Shown: positions 1-8,086 of the stretch, piece after piece
Numbering within the stretch: the stretch's first letter is position 1
Layout of the letters: each line of letters opens with the position of its first letter
NCBI RefSeq assembly: GCF_001695835.1
Contig: NZ_MBSO01000017.1
Coordinates: forward strand, 35,064 to 99,063
Length of the DNA stretch: 64,000 nt
Origin: Ensifer sp. LC11
GTDB taxonomy: Bacteria; Pseudomonadota; Alphaproteobacteria; Rhizobiales; Rhizobiaceae
Direction of reading: 5' to 3'
The notes under the pieces: model-generated
What the model was told of the DNA's origin: nothing
The model's database searches: none
The model's input: only the letters and a program-made list of their open reading frames with translations
Translations under genes and position numbers: made by a program

Positions 1-1
1 A

Positions 2-874
2 ACGCACGATGGCCGCACCATGATCCGGCGGCATCGAATAGCTGGTGCGGGCAAGGCCGGCGAGGTTGGAGCGGACCGTGTCGGCCGAGGAAGCCGAACT
101 GGTGACCGCAAAGATGGCACCGGCGCGCTCGCGATAGAGGCCGAACGATTTGGAGCAGGAAACGGCAACCAGCGCCTCCGGTACAACGCCGATCAGGTGG
201 CGAAGCCCAGCGACGTCCTCGTCGAGACCGCGGCCAAAACCCTGATAGGCAAGATCGACGAGCGGCAGCAGGCCGCGCTCGGCGATGACGGTGGCAAGCT
301 CCATCCATTGTGCGTCGGTGATGACGCCGCCCGTCGGGTTGTGGCAGCTCGCATGCAGGAGAACGGCGTCGCCGGCTGCAGCGCCCTGCAGCGCAGTCAT
401 CATGTTGTCGAAGAGTACCGTCTGCGACGGCACGTCGAAGAACGGGTAACCTGCGGGCTCAAGGCCCGCCGCCTTGAAGATGCTTGCATGGTTCGCCCAG
501 CTCGGCAGCCCGATCCAGATGCGCTTGCCGCCCATCTGGCGGATGAGGTCGGCCGCAAGCCGCAGTGCCCCCGAACCCCCGGGCGTCTGCACGCCGGCAA
601 CGTGGCTGCGATCGACGGTGTCGCCGCCGACCAGCGTCCAGAGGTGGTCGACGAAGACGAGATCGCCTTCCGGGCCGACATAGGCCTTGCTGTCCTGGCT
701 TTCAAGCAGGCGCTTCTCAGCCGCTTTGACCGCGCGGAAGATCGGCGTGTGACCGGTTTCGTCGCGGTAAACGCCGACGCCGAGATCGACCTTTCCGGGG
801 CGCTCGTCCTTGCGGTAGAGCCCGATCAGGGCCAGCAACGGATCATCGGGTTGGCGGGTCAGAGCGTCGAACAT
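2..874 (-). CDS. Aromatic amino acid aminotransferase, class I/II PLP-dependent (3' end outside window)
   Basis: The gene starts at the ATG complementary to 872-874 and runs off the left edge, so only the first 291 residues are visible. The fold-type I aminotransferase hallmarks are present: the ASCHNPTG segment (about residues 175-182) that contacts the cofactor, the VDLAYQGF segment with the pyridine-nitrogen aspartate (D207), and SCSKSFGLYRER containing the Schiff-base lysine (K242). The N-terminal LGVGVYRDETG block matches the TyrB/AspC subgroup, so transamination of aromatic or dicarboxylic amino acids is expected in the cytoplasm. It is divergent from an Lrp-type regulator whose likely operator lies between them. 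Substrate preference cannot be fixed from the sequence. Confidence 0.85.
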   Translation of the reverse strand, partial: MFDALTRQPDDPLLALIGLYRKDERPGKVDLGVGVYRDETGHTPIFRAVKAAEKRLLESQDSKAYVGPEGDLVFVDHLWTLVGGDTVDRSHVAGVQTPGGSGALRLAADLIRQMGGKRIWIGLPSWANHASIFKAAGLEPAGYPFFDVPSQTVLFDNMMTALQGAAAGDAVLLHASCHNPTGGVITDAQWMELATVIAERGLLPLVDLAYQGFGRGLDEDVAGLRHLIGVVPEALVAVSCSKSFGLYRERAGAIFAVTSSASSADTVRSNLAGLARTSYSMPPDHGAAIVR

Positions 875-978
875 GCCGGAAAATCTCCCCTTGAATGGCA
901 GCGATGCGATATCGGTCGAGAAAGCCTGCCGGCCGCCGTTCCTCCGGCCGCCCTGCGACTTCCTTCTTAGGTCAGGAT

Positions 979-1071
979 CGGCGCAAAATCGATGAGATTT
1001 TTGCCATGGAGACAATGTTGACATCGCACAATTTGCGCAAAATCCTGCATATCATTTGCTGATTTGCGCAC
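979..1071. promoter_or_regulatory. Candidate Lrp-type operator between aminotransferase and regulator
   Basis: The divergent spacer holds a perfect 10-bp palindrome TTTGCGCAAA at 1032-1041, a related half GGCGCAAAATC at 980-990 followed by GATTTTTGCC at 995-1004, and another TTTGCGCA at 1063-1070. Repeated TTGCGCAA-like elements at intervals are typical of cooperative Lrp/AsnC binding. Regulation of both neighbours from here is inferred. Confidence 0.5.
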
Positions 1072-1084
1072 ATGGAGTTTGGGC

Positions 1085-1558
1085 ATGGTCGAGAAGGTAT
1101 CGATGGAGCTGGATCAGGTCGACCGGCGGATCATCCGGCTGCTGGTCGAGGATGCTTCGCTGAGCAACAACGAGCTCGCCGCCAAGGTCGGGCTCTCGCC
1201 GGCGCCGCTGTCGCGTCGCCTCGCCAGGCTTTATGCGGCGGGCATCATTCGCCAGACGGTCGTGGTCGATCCGAAGGCCGCCGGCATCGGCTTCCAGGCT
1301 TTTGTCGAGGTGACTCTGGAGCGAACGGCCAGCAAGGTCGGCCACCGCTTTATCGAAATGGTCGCTCGCATGCCTGAGGTCGTCGAATGTCATACGGTTG
1401 CCGGTGACTTCGATTTTCTTCTGAAGATCGCGGTGCGCGACGTTGCCGACTACAAGCGGCTGCTCTGGAGCGAGTTCGAACAAATCTCCGAGATCAAGAC
1501 GCTGCGCTCGACCATCCTGCTCGACAGCCCGAAGATGACGGCCGCCACGGTGGCGTGA
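1085..1558 (+). CDS. Lrp/AsnC family transcriptional regulator
   Basis: A 157-residue protein with an N-terminal AsnC-type winged helix (LDQVDRRIIRLL, then a helix-turn-helix around NNELAAKVGLSPAPLSRR) and a C-terminal RAM/ASNC ligand-binding domain in which the GDFDFLLKIAVRD strand is recognisable. I chose the ATG at 1085 because GGAG lies eight bases upstream; a second ATG at 1103 preceded by GAGAAGG is also possible. The gene is divergent from the aromatic aminotransferase, a common arrangement in which the Lrp protein senses the aminotransferase's amino-acid substrate. That functional link is inferred. Confidence 0.88.
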   Translation: MVEKVSMELDQVDRRIIRLLVEDASLSNNELAAKVGLSPAPLSRRLARLYAAGIIRQTVVVDPKAAGIGFQAFVEVTLERTASKVGHRFIEMVARMPEVVECHTVAGDFDFLLKIAVRDVADYKRLLWSEFEQISEIKTLRSTILLDSPKMTAATVA

Positions 1559-1580
1559 CGGCCGCTGAACATTTAGACGT

Positions 1581-1613
1581 CGGGGCGGAAAACCGCTCCG
1601 CACATTTCCTCGG
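1581..1613. repeat. Degenerate copy of the 44-bp REP-like palindrome
   Basis: Carries GGCGGAAAACCGCTCCGCAC and TTTCCT in the order seen in the inverse of the better copies at 28093, 47750 and 47804. It lies between two convergent genes, so it may also act as a terminator. Confidence 0.45.
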
Positions 1614-1618
1614 GTGTC

Positions 1619-2677
1619 TTAGGCCTCGAGCGGACCCGGTTTGCGCACGGCGCCGGAGGGCTGGGCACAGGCGATCTTCATCAGGTCCGAGCGACGGCGC
1701 GCAAGACGGGTTGAGACACGGGTGACGATCAGCCCGTCCTGCGGCGCGCGCACTTCGAGCGCGCCATTGGTCTGGCCGGGACGCGCAAGAATGGTGGCCA
1801 GCAGGTCGCCGGCCCTCACCCTCTCGCCGATGTCGCGATGGAACAGGATGGCGCCGGCTTCGGGCGCCCGGATCATCTCGATATTGTCGAGCGGCGCGAT
1901 GACGCCTGCAAATGGGGCGAGCGCATCGGTGTCGCCGGAGATGGCACCGCGCGCCACGAGGAAGCGGAACACGCCTTCGGCGTCCTTGCTGGCAAGTTCC
2001 GGATAGACGTCGCGCGTGCCGCGCAGCTCGACCGTCACCGACAGGCGACCGGGAAGCCGGGTTTTCTTCTGCCCGGTTTCGTATTTCCAGGCGTAGGCGA
2101 CGGCCTCCTCGAAGGCGGAGCTTTCACCGTCCGAAAGGAACACCGCCTCCATGTCGAGCGCCGAGGCGAGGTCGCCTGCTTCCGGCCAGAAGGCGTCGTC
2201 GATATAGGCGTATTGCAGTGCCTCGTCGTCGCAATGGAGATCCAGCATCAGGTCGGCGCCGAGCGCCACGTGCAGCAGCTGCCGCTTTAGCCGGTCGGTC
2301 GCCGAATGGCGGTCGAGATCGTCGATCAGGCTGTCGCGGTCGGCGAGCGAAATCAGCGGGAAGTCGCGGTTGAAGTTGGTGCGGGATCCGAGATCGAACC
2401 GGCCCTGCAACTCGCCGAAATGCGATTGCGCCGTGCCGATCGGGTTTGCCTGGGGCACGACGGTGATGTCGCCGAGGATGCCGCCGTTCTTTTCCGCCTG
2501 CTGCAGTTTTTCAAGCAGGAAGTGTGCCAGCGCCGTGCCCGGCAGTTCGTTGGCATGCAGTGCCGCCTGGATGTAGGTCTTCGGTGCCGCGGCATTTCTG
2601 CCCTTGAAGCGGAAGACCGGTAGACGCCATTCGATGCCGGCCGTATCGCCGGCGATGATGATTTCGGAAATATCCAT
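1619..2677 (-). CDS. Succinylglutamate desuccinylase/aspartoacylase (M14-like) family protein
   Basis: A 352-residue zinc-dependent amidohydrolase-type protein. The first zinc motif HANE (H41, E44) and the third ligand in DLHCDD (about residue 147) are present, as is the substrate-binding NRDFP segment and a C-terminal beta-barrel with GERVRAGDLLATI. The family removes acyl groups from N-acyl amino acids or related amides, for example AstE, aspartoacylase and DoeB. No ectoine- or arginine-catabolism genes lie nearby, so the true substrate is open. It faces the Lrp regulator convergently and ends with TAA at 1619-1621. Start ATG at 2677 is preceded by GGGAGGAG. Confidence 0.85.
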   Translation of the reverse strand: MDISEIIIAGDTAGIEWRLPVFRFKGRNAAAPKTYIQAALHANELPGTALAHFLLEKLQQAEKNGGILGDITVVPQANPIGTAQSHFGELQGRFDLGSRTNFNRDFPLISLADRDSLIDDLDRHSATDRLKRQLLHVALGADLMLDLHCDDEALQYAYIDDAFWPEAGDLASALDMEAVFLSDGESSAFEEAVAYAWKYETGQKKTRLPGRLSVTVELRGTRDVYPELASKDAEGVFRFLVARGAISGDTDALAPFAGVIAPLDNIEMIRAPEAGAILFHRDIGERVRAGDLLATILARPGQTNGALEVRAPQDGLIVTRVSTRLARRRSDLMKIACAQPSGAVRKPGPLEA

Positions 2678-2847
2678 GGGCTCCTCCCGTATCGTTTATT
2701 GGTGGCGCTTATCGGCATTCCGGCTGCGCTCTGCAAGTCGCTAAGAACTGGGGTAGCACATCAGATTGCGCAGCTGTCGCTCTGGCTTTGACATCCGGGT
2801 CGGGCCTATTGTTCTTTGAAACCGCCAGCACAGGCAGGAGACGGCAC

Positions 2848-3474
2848 ATGATCCTGATCGGCCAATATGACTCTCCCTTCGTCCGTCGGGTGGGCATTGC
2901 CCTAACCCTTTACGGCATTGCGTTCGAGCATCGTCCCTGGTCTTCCTTCGGCAACGCCGATGAGATTCGGGCCTATAACCCGCTGACGCGTGTGCCGACC
3001 CTGGTCCTGGATGACGGGCTTGCCTTGACCGACAGCCACATCATCCTCGACTATCTCGATAGCCTCGTATCCGACGAGCAAGTCATGTTTCCGCGATCCG
3101 AACCGGAGCGCCATCGGGCGCTGAGGATCGCCACGCTTGCCACGGGGCTCGGCGACAAGGCCGTCAGCCTGTTCTACGAGAATCGGTTACATGGCGAGGT
3201 CTCGGTCCTTTGGGTCGACCGCTGCCGCCGCCAGATCGAGGAGACGCTTGGCGTGCTCGAAGCAAGCCGCTCGCAAGGCGCGAGCAAGTATTGGTTCGGC
3301 GACCGCATCGGCCATGCCGACATCGCCGTCGCGGTCGTTCTTCGCTTCCTGCATGACGTGCACGCAAGTCTGGTCACCATCGCGAACTATCCGCACTTGC
3401 AGGCGCATGCGGAGACGCTGGAGGCGCTGCCCGTGTTCCAGACGATCAGCCAGCCGTTCATCCCGCCGGCGTGA
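2848..3474 (+). CDS. Glutathione S-transferase family protein
   Basis: A 208-residue protein with an N-terminal thioredoxin-like domain (MILIGQYDSPFVRRVGIAL; the cis-proline element TRVPTLVLDDG; the glutathione-binding LTDSHIILDYL) and a helical C-terminal domain containing the N-capping-box segment IGHADIAVAV. The ATG at 2848 has AGGAG seven bases upstream; an upstream in-frame extension lacks a good ribosome site. The catalytic residue is probably Ser9 or nearby, as in bacterial nu/beta-like classes. It is a single gene with no obvious partner, so conjugation or peroxide reduction is only a family-level role. Confidence 0.85.
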   Translation: MILIGQYDSPFVRRVGIALTLYGIAFEHRPWSSFGNADEIRAYNPLTRVPTLVLDDGLALTDSHIILDYLDSLVSDEQVMFPRSEPERHRALRIATLATGLGDKAVSLFYENRLHGEVSVLWVDRCRRQIEETLGVLEASRSQGASKYWFGDRIGHADIAVAVVLRFLHDVHASLVTIANYPHLQAHAETLEALPVFQTISQPFIPPA

Positions 3475-3503
3475 GGCTGCCGCAACCGGCAAGCAGATGC
3501 GCC

Positions 3504-4097
3504 TCAGTCAACGTGAACAGGCGCCGCAAGCGGCCAACGCTTGAGGATCCTCCAGGTGCCCGTTCCCTTACGCGCATGGATCAGCACGAGTTCGCGTGCG
3601 GTAAAGGTAATGGGATCAGGAAGGCTGATCGCGGGCGCGGCCCTGACGGCACGGTACAGCGTCATATGGGGAACAGCCATTAGAGGGCGGTTCAAGCCAG
3701 TGACCTGCCGGACCAGCGCACTGAACCCAGGCGATGCCGCGTGCGTCGTCAGAACGCGCGGCCGGTCCGTGCCGTTGCCGTTGCTTTCCAGTCTATCAAG
3801 CTCGATCGCAACGGGCGGAAGATCCACGCGCGCACCGCGTCTCAGCGCATCGTCGACGGCAAGGTCGGGGAGGCCGCTTCCCTCCCAGCGCTTGTCGACG
3901 GATAGGTGCAATCGGTCGGGCATATAGAGGAAGCCGGAGACGGCCTGGTCGGCGAAGTCTCGTTCTGCAATCGTCATCGCCCGCCTTGCGACTTCTCTGT
4001 CCGGCAGCAATGAGAAGTAGAGGATGTCGATTACAGGCGCCCGGCCTGGGGCGCCGAGGTCAAAAGCGAGTTGGCCCGAAGACACGCCATTCTCCAT
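3504..4097 (-). CDS. 2'-5' RNA ligase / 2H phosphoesterase superfamily protein
   Basis: A 197-residue protein with the two hallmark H-x-S/T motifs of the 2H phosphoesterase fold: LHLSVD (H64, S66) in the first half and PHMTLYRA (about residue 145) in the second. Members hydrolyse or form 2'-5' or cyclic phosphodiester linkages on RNA ends; the physiological substrate in bacteria is generally unclear. It is convergent with the GST gene (30 bp apart) and not in an operon. The product is not of the canonical ThpR length and spacing, so I call only the superfamily. Confidence 0.8.
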   Translation of the reverse strand: MENGVSSGQLAFDLGAPGRAPVIDILYFSLLPDREVARRAMTIAERDFADQAVSGFLYMPDRLHLSVDKRWEGSGLPDLAVDDALRRGARVDLPPVAIELDRLESNGNGTDRPRVLTTHAASPGFSALVRQVTGLNRPLMAVPHMTLYRAVRAAPAISLPDPITFTARELVLIHARKGTGTWRILKRWPLAAPVHVD

Positions 4098-4224
4098 CGC
4101 AAGTCAAAGTGACCGCGCCACCGCAGCACTTCAGTTGTACGTCGACCAGAGATGGGAATGCAGGCGGGCCGCGCCAAGGCTCGCGGGAGGCGAGTACCGG
4201 CGCCGCAAGGGCGTTACAGCGCTC

Positions 4225-4638
4225 TCACATCGGCGGCATCGTCTCGAACTTCGCAAGGGCCGGATCGAGGCGGTCCCAATCATGCCCGCGGGCGGTGTAG
4301 GTCACGACCTGAGGTCGGTAGCGACTTGGATCGTCAAGGCTTGCCGCGCGTATGGTGAAGAATTCGGGCATGGCCGCGAAGGTCATGTAGACGGGCGAGC
4401 CGCAGGTAGGGCAGAAGCCGCGGGTCTTCACTTTGCCGCTGTCGGCGACCATGTCCCAGAGCGTCGCTTCACCTTCGAGTTTCACGCCGTCGCGGCGGAA
4501 TGTCATATGCGAGCCATGTCCGGTGCCGCTCTCGTGCTGGCAGTCGCGGCATTGGCAATCGTTCGAGAACACCGGTTCTCCTGAAATTTCGTAGCGGATA
4601 GCGCCGCAGGCGCATCCACCGATATAGGGCTTGCTCAT
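4225..4638 (-). CDS. GFA family protein (glutathione-dependent formaldehyde-activating-like, zinc-binding)
   Basis: 137 residues with the seven-cysteine GFA pattern: GGCACGAIRY near the N-terminus, CQCRDCQ about residue 35 and CPTCGSPVY about residue 90, which bind structural and catalytic zinc. The founding member was described as S-hydroxymethylglutathione synthase, but most homologues have no proven reaction. The ATG complementary to 4636-4638 begins the conserved MSKPYIGGCACG block and follows an AGGCAG ribosome site; the open frame extends further upstream but matches nothing. A second GFA gene lies at 53647. Confidence 0.85.
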   Translation of the reverse strand: MSKPYIGGCACGAIRYEISGEPVFSNDCQCRDCQHESGTGHGSHMTFRRDGVKLEGEATLWDMVADSGKVKTRGFCPTCGSPVYMTFAAMPEFFTIRAASLDDPSRYRPQVVTYTARGHDWDRLDPALAKFETMPPM

Positions 4639-4763
4639 ATCTGCCTCCGGTTTCTGGCACAGCAAGGCCTGCACGCGTCGCGATGCGCGGCGGCGACAGT
4701 TCTCTTCGATTGTTTCGGTGTTGGTGGCTGCCGGACCGTCGAAACGACGATCCGGCTCTGGCC

Positions 4764-5230
4764 TTAGTTCTCTTCGTCGGTGACGGCGCCGAGGCGCGAC
4801 AGGACCTTCGGCCAGCCGTTGCTCATGTTGCTGAACGCCGTGTCGTTCTTCGGCACAACGAAGCCGGAATGAACGAGACGAAGGCGCGTGCCGTTGTCGA
4901 CCTTGGTGAGCGTCCAGGTGACACCGTGTCGAGACGGGAGCCGTAGCCGATATTGCCCTCATCTCCCCCCTTCCAGGAATAGGCAAAGCGCTCGTTGGGG
5001 CGTACCTCCACCACCCGGCATTGGATTGTCCCATCCCAGGCGCCGGCCGGCGTCGTCTGGAAGGTGAAGCGGGTGCCCTCGACGGGTGCAAAGCCTGTCG
5101 GCGGCATGATCCAGCGACCCATTAGGTCGCCATTGGTCAAGGTCTTCCAGATCGTCTCGGGTGCATGCGGCAACACCTCGTCGATGACGATGTCCTGTGT
5201 CTCGATTTTCAAGGCTGCTGCGTCGGTCAT
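4764..5230 (-). pseudogene. SRPBCC/AHSA1 (Activator of Hsp90 ATPase-like) domain protein, frameshifted
   Basis: The first about 103 residues read as a typical AHSA1-type protein (PETIWKTLTNGDLMGRW, TTPAGAWDGTIQCRVVEV, FAYSWKGG). At about 4921-4926 the frame breaks: the downstream stretch coding VTWTLTKVDNGTRLRLVHSG through GWPKVLSRLGAVTDEEN and a TAA at 4764-4766 continues in the next frame. Restoring one base at GTGTCACC (expected GTGGTCACC) would give a normal protein of about 155 residues. Either a recent one-base deletion or a sequencing error. The start overlaps the stop of the upstream ArsR gene by ATGA, a standard ArsR-SRPBCC operon. Confidence 0.8.
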
Positions 5231-5559
5231 GGATCGATCTCCTTGAGAAGATTGCGCAGATTGGCAAAGCGGTCGCGCCAGAAGCTGCCATAGTGGCTCA
5301 TCCAGTCGACGAGAGGCGCCAGCCCCTCGGGCTCGGCGCGGTAATAGACGTTCCGTCCCTCCGGGCGTTCGGCGACCAGCCCGGCCTGCTTGAGTGACTT
5401 GAGGTGCTGGGAAATCGCACCCTGCGTCACCCCACTGCCGCGGGTCAGTTCGACCACGGTGATTTCGTTGGCGCTGGCGATGCGCTCAAACACGGCCCGT
5501 CGGGTCGGATCGGAAAGGGCGCGCATGACTGTCGTGATGGGGGCGGTTTCGATCATCAT
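5227..5559 (-). CDS. ArsR family transcriptional regulator
   Basis: A 110-residue winged-helix repressor: ALSDPTRRAVFERI, then the recognition helix region GVTQGAISQHLKSLKQAGLV and the wing with GRNVYYRAEPEGL. It lacks the ELCVCDL metal-binding motif of ArsR/SmtB sensors and belongs to the metal-free subgroup that pairs with SRPBCC/AHSA1 proteins. Start chosen at the first of two adjacent ATGs (complement of 5557-5559); the longer open frame upstream would run through the operator. The stop overlaps the SRPBCC start by four bases, indicating translational coupling. Confidence 0.88.
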   Translation of the reverse strand: MMIETAPITTVMRALSDPTRRAVFERIASANEITVVELTRGSGVTQGAISQHLKSLKQAGLVAERPEGRNVYYRAEPEGLAPLVDWMSHYGSFWRDRFANLRNLLKEIDP

Positions 5560-5562
5560 GTA

Positions 5563-5608
5563 AAAATCAATAGTCGATACTAATTGATTAGTCAATGCTA
5601 TTGATTTT
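5563..5608. promoter_or_regulatory. Inverted-repeat operator upstream of the ArsR gene
   Basis: Perfect 11-bp arms AAAATCAATAG (5563-5573) and CTATTGATTTT (5598-5608) are separated by 24 bp that contain a second, near-palindromic element TAATTGATTA. It ends four bases upstream of the chosen start, consistent with autorepression by the ArsR protein (inference). Confidence 0.65.
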
Positions 5609-5646
5609 GGCCGCACGCATGCGGAGGCGCTATCGAAAATGAAGAA

Positions 5647-5669
5647 GGGCATGCCAGAGAGGCATGCCC
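5647..5669 (-). terminator. Hairpin downstream of the SDR gene
   Basis: A perfect 9-bp stem GGGCATGCC/GGCATGCCC with a 5-base loop, followed on the minus strand by the T-rich stretch TTCTTCATTTTC. It lies about 70 bases beyond the SDR stop codon. Confidence 0.55.
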
Positions 5670-5736
5670 CGAAACATCGATGCGCCCAGGACGGGCGGCT
5701 GCCTTGCGCGCCGCCCGCCTCGCCATCGCATTCGTC

Positions 5737-6471
5737 TCAATGCGGACTTGCCGTCGGGCGAACGACGATCTCGCTGACGTCGACATCCTCGGGCTGGCCG
5801 ATGGCGTAGGCGATCGAGGAGGCGATGGCGTCCGGGCTGATACAGATTGCGCGCCAGGCCTTCATTGCGTCTTTGGCAATCGGATCGCTGATGGTGTCCG
5901 CAAGTTCGGACGTCGTCGTTCCGGGCGAGATGACGGTAACGCGGATGCGATCGGTTTCCTGCCGCAGGCCGTCCGAAATCGCGCGGACGGCGAACTTGGT
6001 GGCGCAATAAACTGCGGCTGTCGGTGAAACGGAATGGCCGCCGATCGAAGACACGTTGATGATCTGGCCCGAACCCTGCGCGTTCATGATCGGGAGCGCG
6101 GCCGCTATTCCGTACAGAACGCCCTTGATGTTGACGTCGATCATCCGGTCCCATTCCTCAACCTTCAGTGCCGCCAGCGGGGACAGCGGCATGACGCCGG
6201 CGTTGTTGACAATCACATCCAGCCGCCCGTACTCGGTCTCGGCGAACCGGGCAAAGGCGACCATCTCGTCGCGCTTGGTGACGTCGAGCGTGCGAAAGCG
6301 CACCTCGCCGCCGGTGGCGGCAATTGCGGCGGCGATGCGCTCCAGCCGGCCGGCGCGGCGCGCGCCGATGACGACCTTGGCTCCGCCGGCTGCCAGCATC
6401 CTGGCGGTGGCCTCGCCAATGCCGCTGCTTGCGCCGGTGATCGCCACGACTTTGTCTCTTACACTGCTCAT
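5737..6471 (-). CDS. SDR family NAD(P)-dependent oxidoreductase
   Basis: A classical short-chain dehydrogenase of 244 residues. The cofactor motif TGASSGIG (residues 13-20), NNAG (about 90), the catalytic serine in NVSSIGG (about 140) and the YCATK tyrosine/lysine pair (about 154-158) are all present. The basic GARR after the second strand suggests a preference for NADP. Start at the ATG complementary to 6469-6471, seven bases after AAGGAG. Homologous enzymes often lie beside LysR genes and Atu4866-type genes, as here, but the substrate is unknown. Confidence 0.9.
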   Translation of the reverse strand: MSSVRDKVVAITGASSGIGEATARMLAAGGAKVVIGARRAGRLERIAAAIAATGGEVRFRTLDVTKRDEMVAFARFAETEYGRLDVIVNNAGVMPLSPLAALKVEEWDRMIDVNIKGVLYGIAAALPIMNAQGSGQIINVSSIGGHSVSPTAAVYCATKFAVRAISDGLRQETDRIRVTVISPGTTTSELADTISDPIAKDAMKAWRAICISPDAIASSIAYAIGQPEDVDVSEIVVRPTASPH

Positions 6472-6635
6472 CGTTTTCTCCTTAGGATAGATCGGTTTGC
6501 GGCAGCAGCAGTTCCGCCGGTGCTGCGAACGTCCGTGGGCGCTGCTCTGCAAAGGGTTGGGTCGTTGCCGGTAAGGTACCGGTCTTCCGATGGATGGCTG
6601 TTGCGGCTATCCGGCTGGCCGCGAGGGATCTCGGT

Positions 6636-7019
6636 TCAGCGACGGCGAAGGATCATGCCGCCATGATGCAAGGTGTTGCGGTCCACAAAGACCCCGTCCG
6701 CCGTGAAGCCGGTATCGTCCCAATAGTCGATGTGTGTCCCGTTGACCGCGTAACGCCCCTGATAGGCACTCTCCCGATCGCCTCGCGCTTCGTCGTAGCG
6801 TCCATTCGCCAGCAGCTCGTGACGCACATGACCGTCATCGGTCACCCACATTCCCACATAAGGATGCTCTGCCATTTCGCTTTCGCCTTTCGTCAGTCGG
6901 GTTTTCTCACCGGGTCGCGCATCACCTGAAGCCGCAACGGCCACGCCGCAGGCGACCATGGCGGCGAGCGAGAACCCGGCGACGTGACGGGAAGGGAACA
7001 CTGCCATTTCTGTCTCCAT
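6636..7019 (-). CDS. Exported Atu4866 domain-containing protein
   Basis: A 127-residue protein: a hydrophobic signal-like N-terminus (SRHVAGFSLAAMVACGVAVA, followed by ASGDA) precedes a domain matching the small beta-barrel family named after Agrobacterium Atu4866 (YVGMWVTDDGHVRHELL, RESAYQGRYAVNGTHIDYWD, DTGFTADG, LHHGGMIL). No enzymatic role is known for the family. Two start codons, at 7019 (METEM) and 7007 (MAVF), are possible. It is divergent from a LysR gene with an inverted repeat between them, which suggests it is the LysR target. Confidence 0.75.
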   Translation of the reverse strand: METEMAVFPSRHVAGFSLAAMVACGVAVAASGDARPGEKTRLTKGESEMAEHPYVGMWVTDDGHVRHELLANGRYDEARGDRESAYQGRYAVNGTHIDYWDDTGFTADGVFVDRNTLHHGGMILRRR

Positions 7020-7119
7020 TCGCTTTGCGCAGGCGTCGATCCCGATGGTTTGTTTCGCCCGGTGAGAGGAAAGATAGAAAACCGGATATGATCGATAAAG
7101 TTGCCAATCGAAGATGACG

Positions 7120-7138
7120 TGGTTAGTATTGCTAACCA
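7120..7138. promoter_or_regulatory. LysR-type inverted repeat abutting the LysR start codon
   Basis: Perfect 7-bp arms TGGTTAG (7120-7126) and CTAACCA (7132-7138) with a 5-bp centre; the right arm ends at the base before the LysR ATG. There is no Shine-Dalgarno sequence in this position, so the LysR protein may be made from a leaderless or poorly translated message and may block its own expression (inference). Confidence 0.6.
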
Positions 7139-8053
7139 ATGACCGATGCTCTCGAAGGAATGTCCACGTTCATCGCAGTCGCGGAAGCGCGCAGTTTCCG
7201 GCTCGCGGGGGAGCGGCTTGGCGTGACCCGTTCAGCCGTCAGCCAGGGCTTGCAGCGGCTGGAGGATCGCTTGGGCGTGGCGCTCGTCCAGCGCACCACG
7301 CGAAGCGTCCGGCTGACGGAAGCCGGCGAGCAGCTCTATGCCAGCGCGCGGCCTGCGCTCACGGATCTCGTGACCGCCTTACGGACTGTGCAGGAACTCC
7401 GCGCGCGCCCAAGGGGCCTGCTTCGTCTCAGTGTCTCCTCGATCGCCGAGAGCTTCCTGTCAGGCCCGGCGCTGACCGCGTTCATCGAGGACTATCCCGA
7501 CATCAGCGTCGATCTCACGGTTACCGATGAGGAGTACGACATTGTGCGCGAAGGCTTCGACGCCGGCGTCCGGCTCGGCGAGGTGGTCGAAAAGGATATG
7601 ATCGCCATTCCGGTGTCGGCGGAGCAGCAGCAGGTGGCCGTGGCGTCTGAACATTATCTGGCGCGACGCGGCATTCCTCAGCATCCGCGCGACCTGCTTT
7701 CGCACACTTGCATCGGCTGGCGGGCGAGGCCGGACATTGCGCCCTATCGATGGGAGTTTACCGAGTTCGGCCGCGACTTCGACGTTTCGGTCGAACCGCG
7801 CGTGACGACCAACGACATGAGCACGATGATCCGCCTCGCCTGTTCCGGCGCTGGCATCACCTTCGGCATGCGCGAGACTTTTCAGACCTACATCGAGAAA
7901 GGCGAGCTGACGCCGCTTCTGGAGGCGTTTTGCCCGCCGTTCCCCGGCTTCTATCTCTACTATCCGCGCCGGCAGCAGCAGCCGCCAAAGCTGCGTGCGC
8001 TCGTCGAGCATCTGCGGCAGTGGAACCGGCGGCACGGCCCGACGGCGCCTTAG
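7139..8053 (+). CDS. LysR family transcriptional regulator
   Basis: A 304-residue regulator. The N-terminal winged helix-turn-helix (MSTFIAVAEARSFRLAGERLGVTRSAVSQGLQRLEDRLG) is followed by the linker helix and a periplasmic-binding-protein-like effector domain beginning around RPRGLLRLSVSS (about residue 86). The start MTDALEGMSTF resembles the usual LysR N-terminus, and the ATG sits flush against an inverted repeat. It is divergent from the Atu4866-type gene, and the SDR gene lies just beyond that. The ligand is unknown. Confidence 0.9.
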   Translation: MTDALEGMSTFIAVAEARSFRLAGERLGVTRSAVSQGLQRLEDRLGVALVQRTTRSVRLTEAGEQLYASARPALTDLVTALRTVQELRARPRGLLRLSVSSIAESFLSGPALTAFIEDYPDISVDLTVTDEEYDIVREGFDAGVRLGEVVEKDMIAIPVSAEQQQVAVASEHYLARRGIPQHPRDLLSHTCIGWRARPDIAPYRWEFTEFGRDFDVSVEPRVTTNDMSTMIRLACSGAGITFGMRETFQTYIEKGELTPLLEAFCPPFPGFYLYYPRRQQQPPKLRALVEHLRQWNRRHGPTAP

Positions 8054-8086
8054 TGGCGGCCCAGCCGTGGCGCAACGCGGCCAGTG

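Noticed and set aside
1..970. Plus-strand frame at 20-970
   Set aside because: It is the antisense of the aminotransferase, whose PLP motifs are on the minus strand.
4225..5091. 288-codon version of the GFA protein
   Set aside because: The first 150 residues are arginine-rich and antisense to nothing conserved; the true start is the ATG at 4638 directly before the CxC motif.
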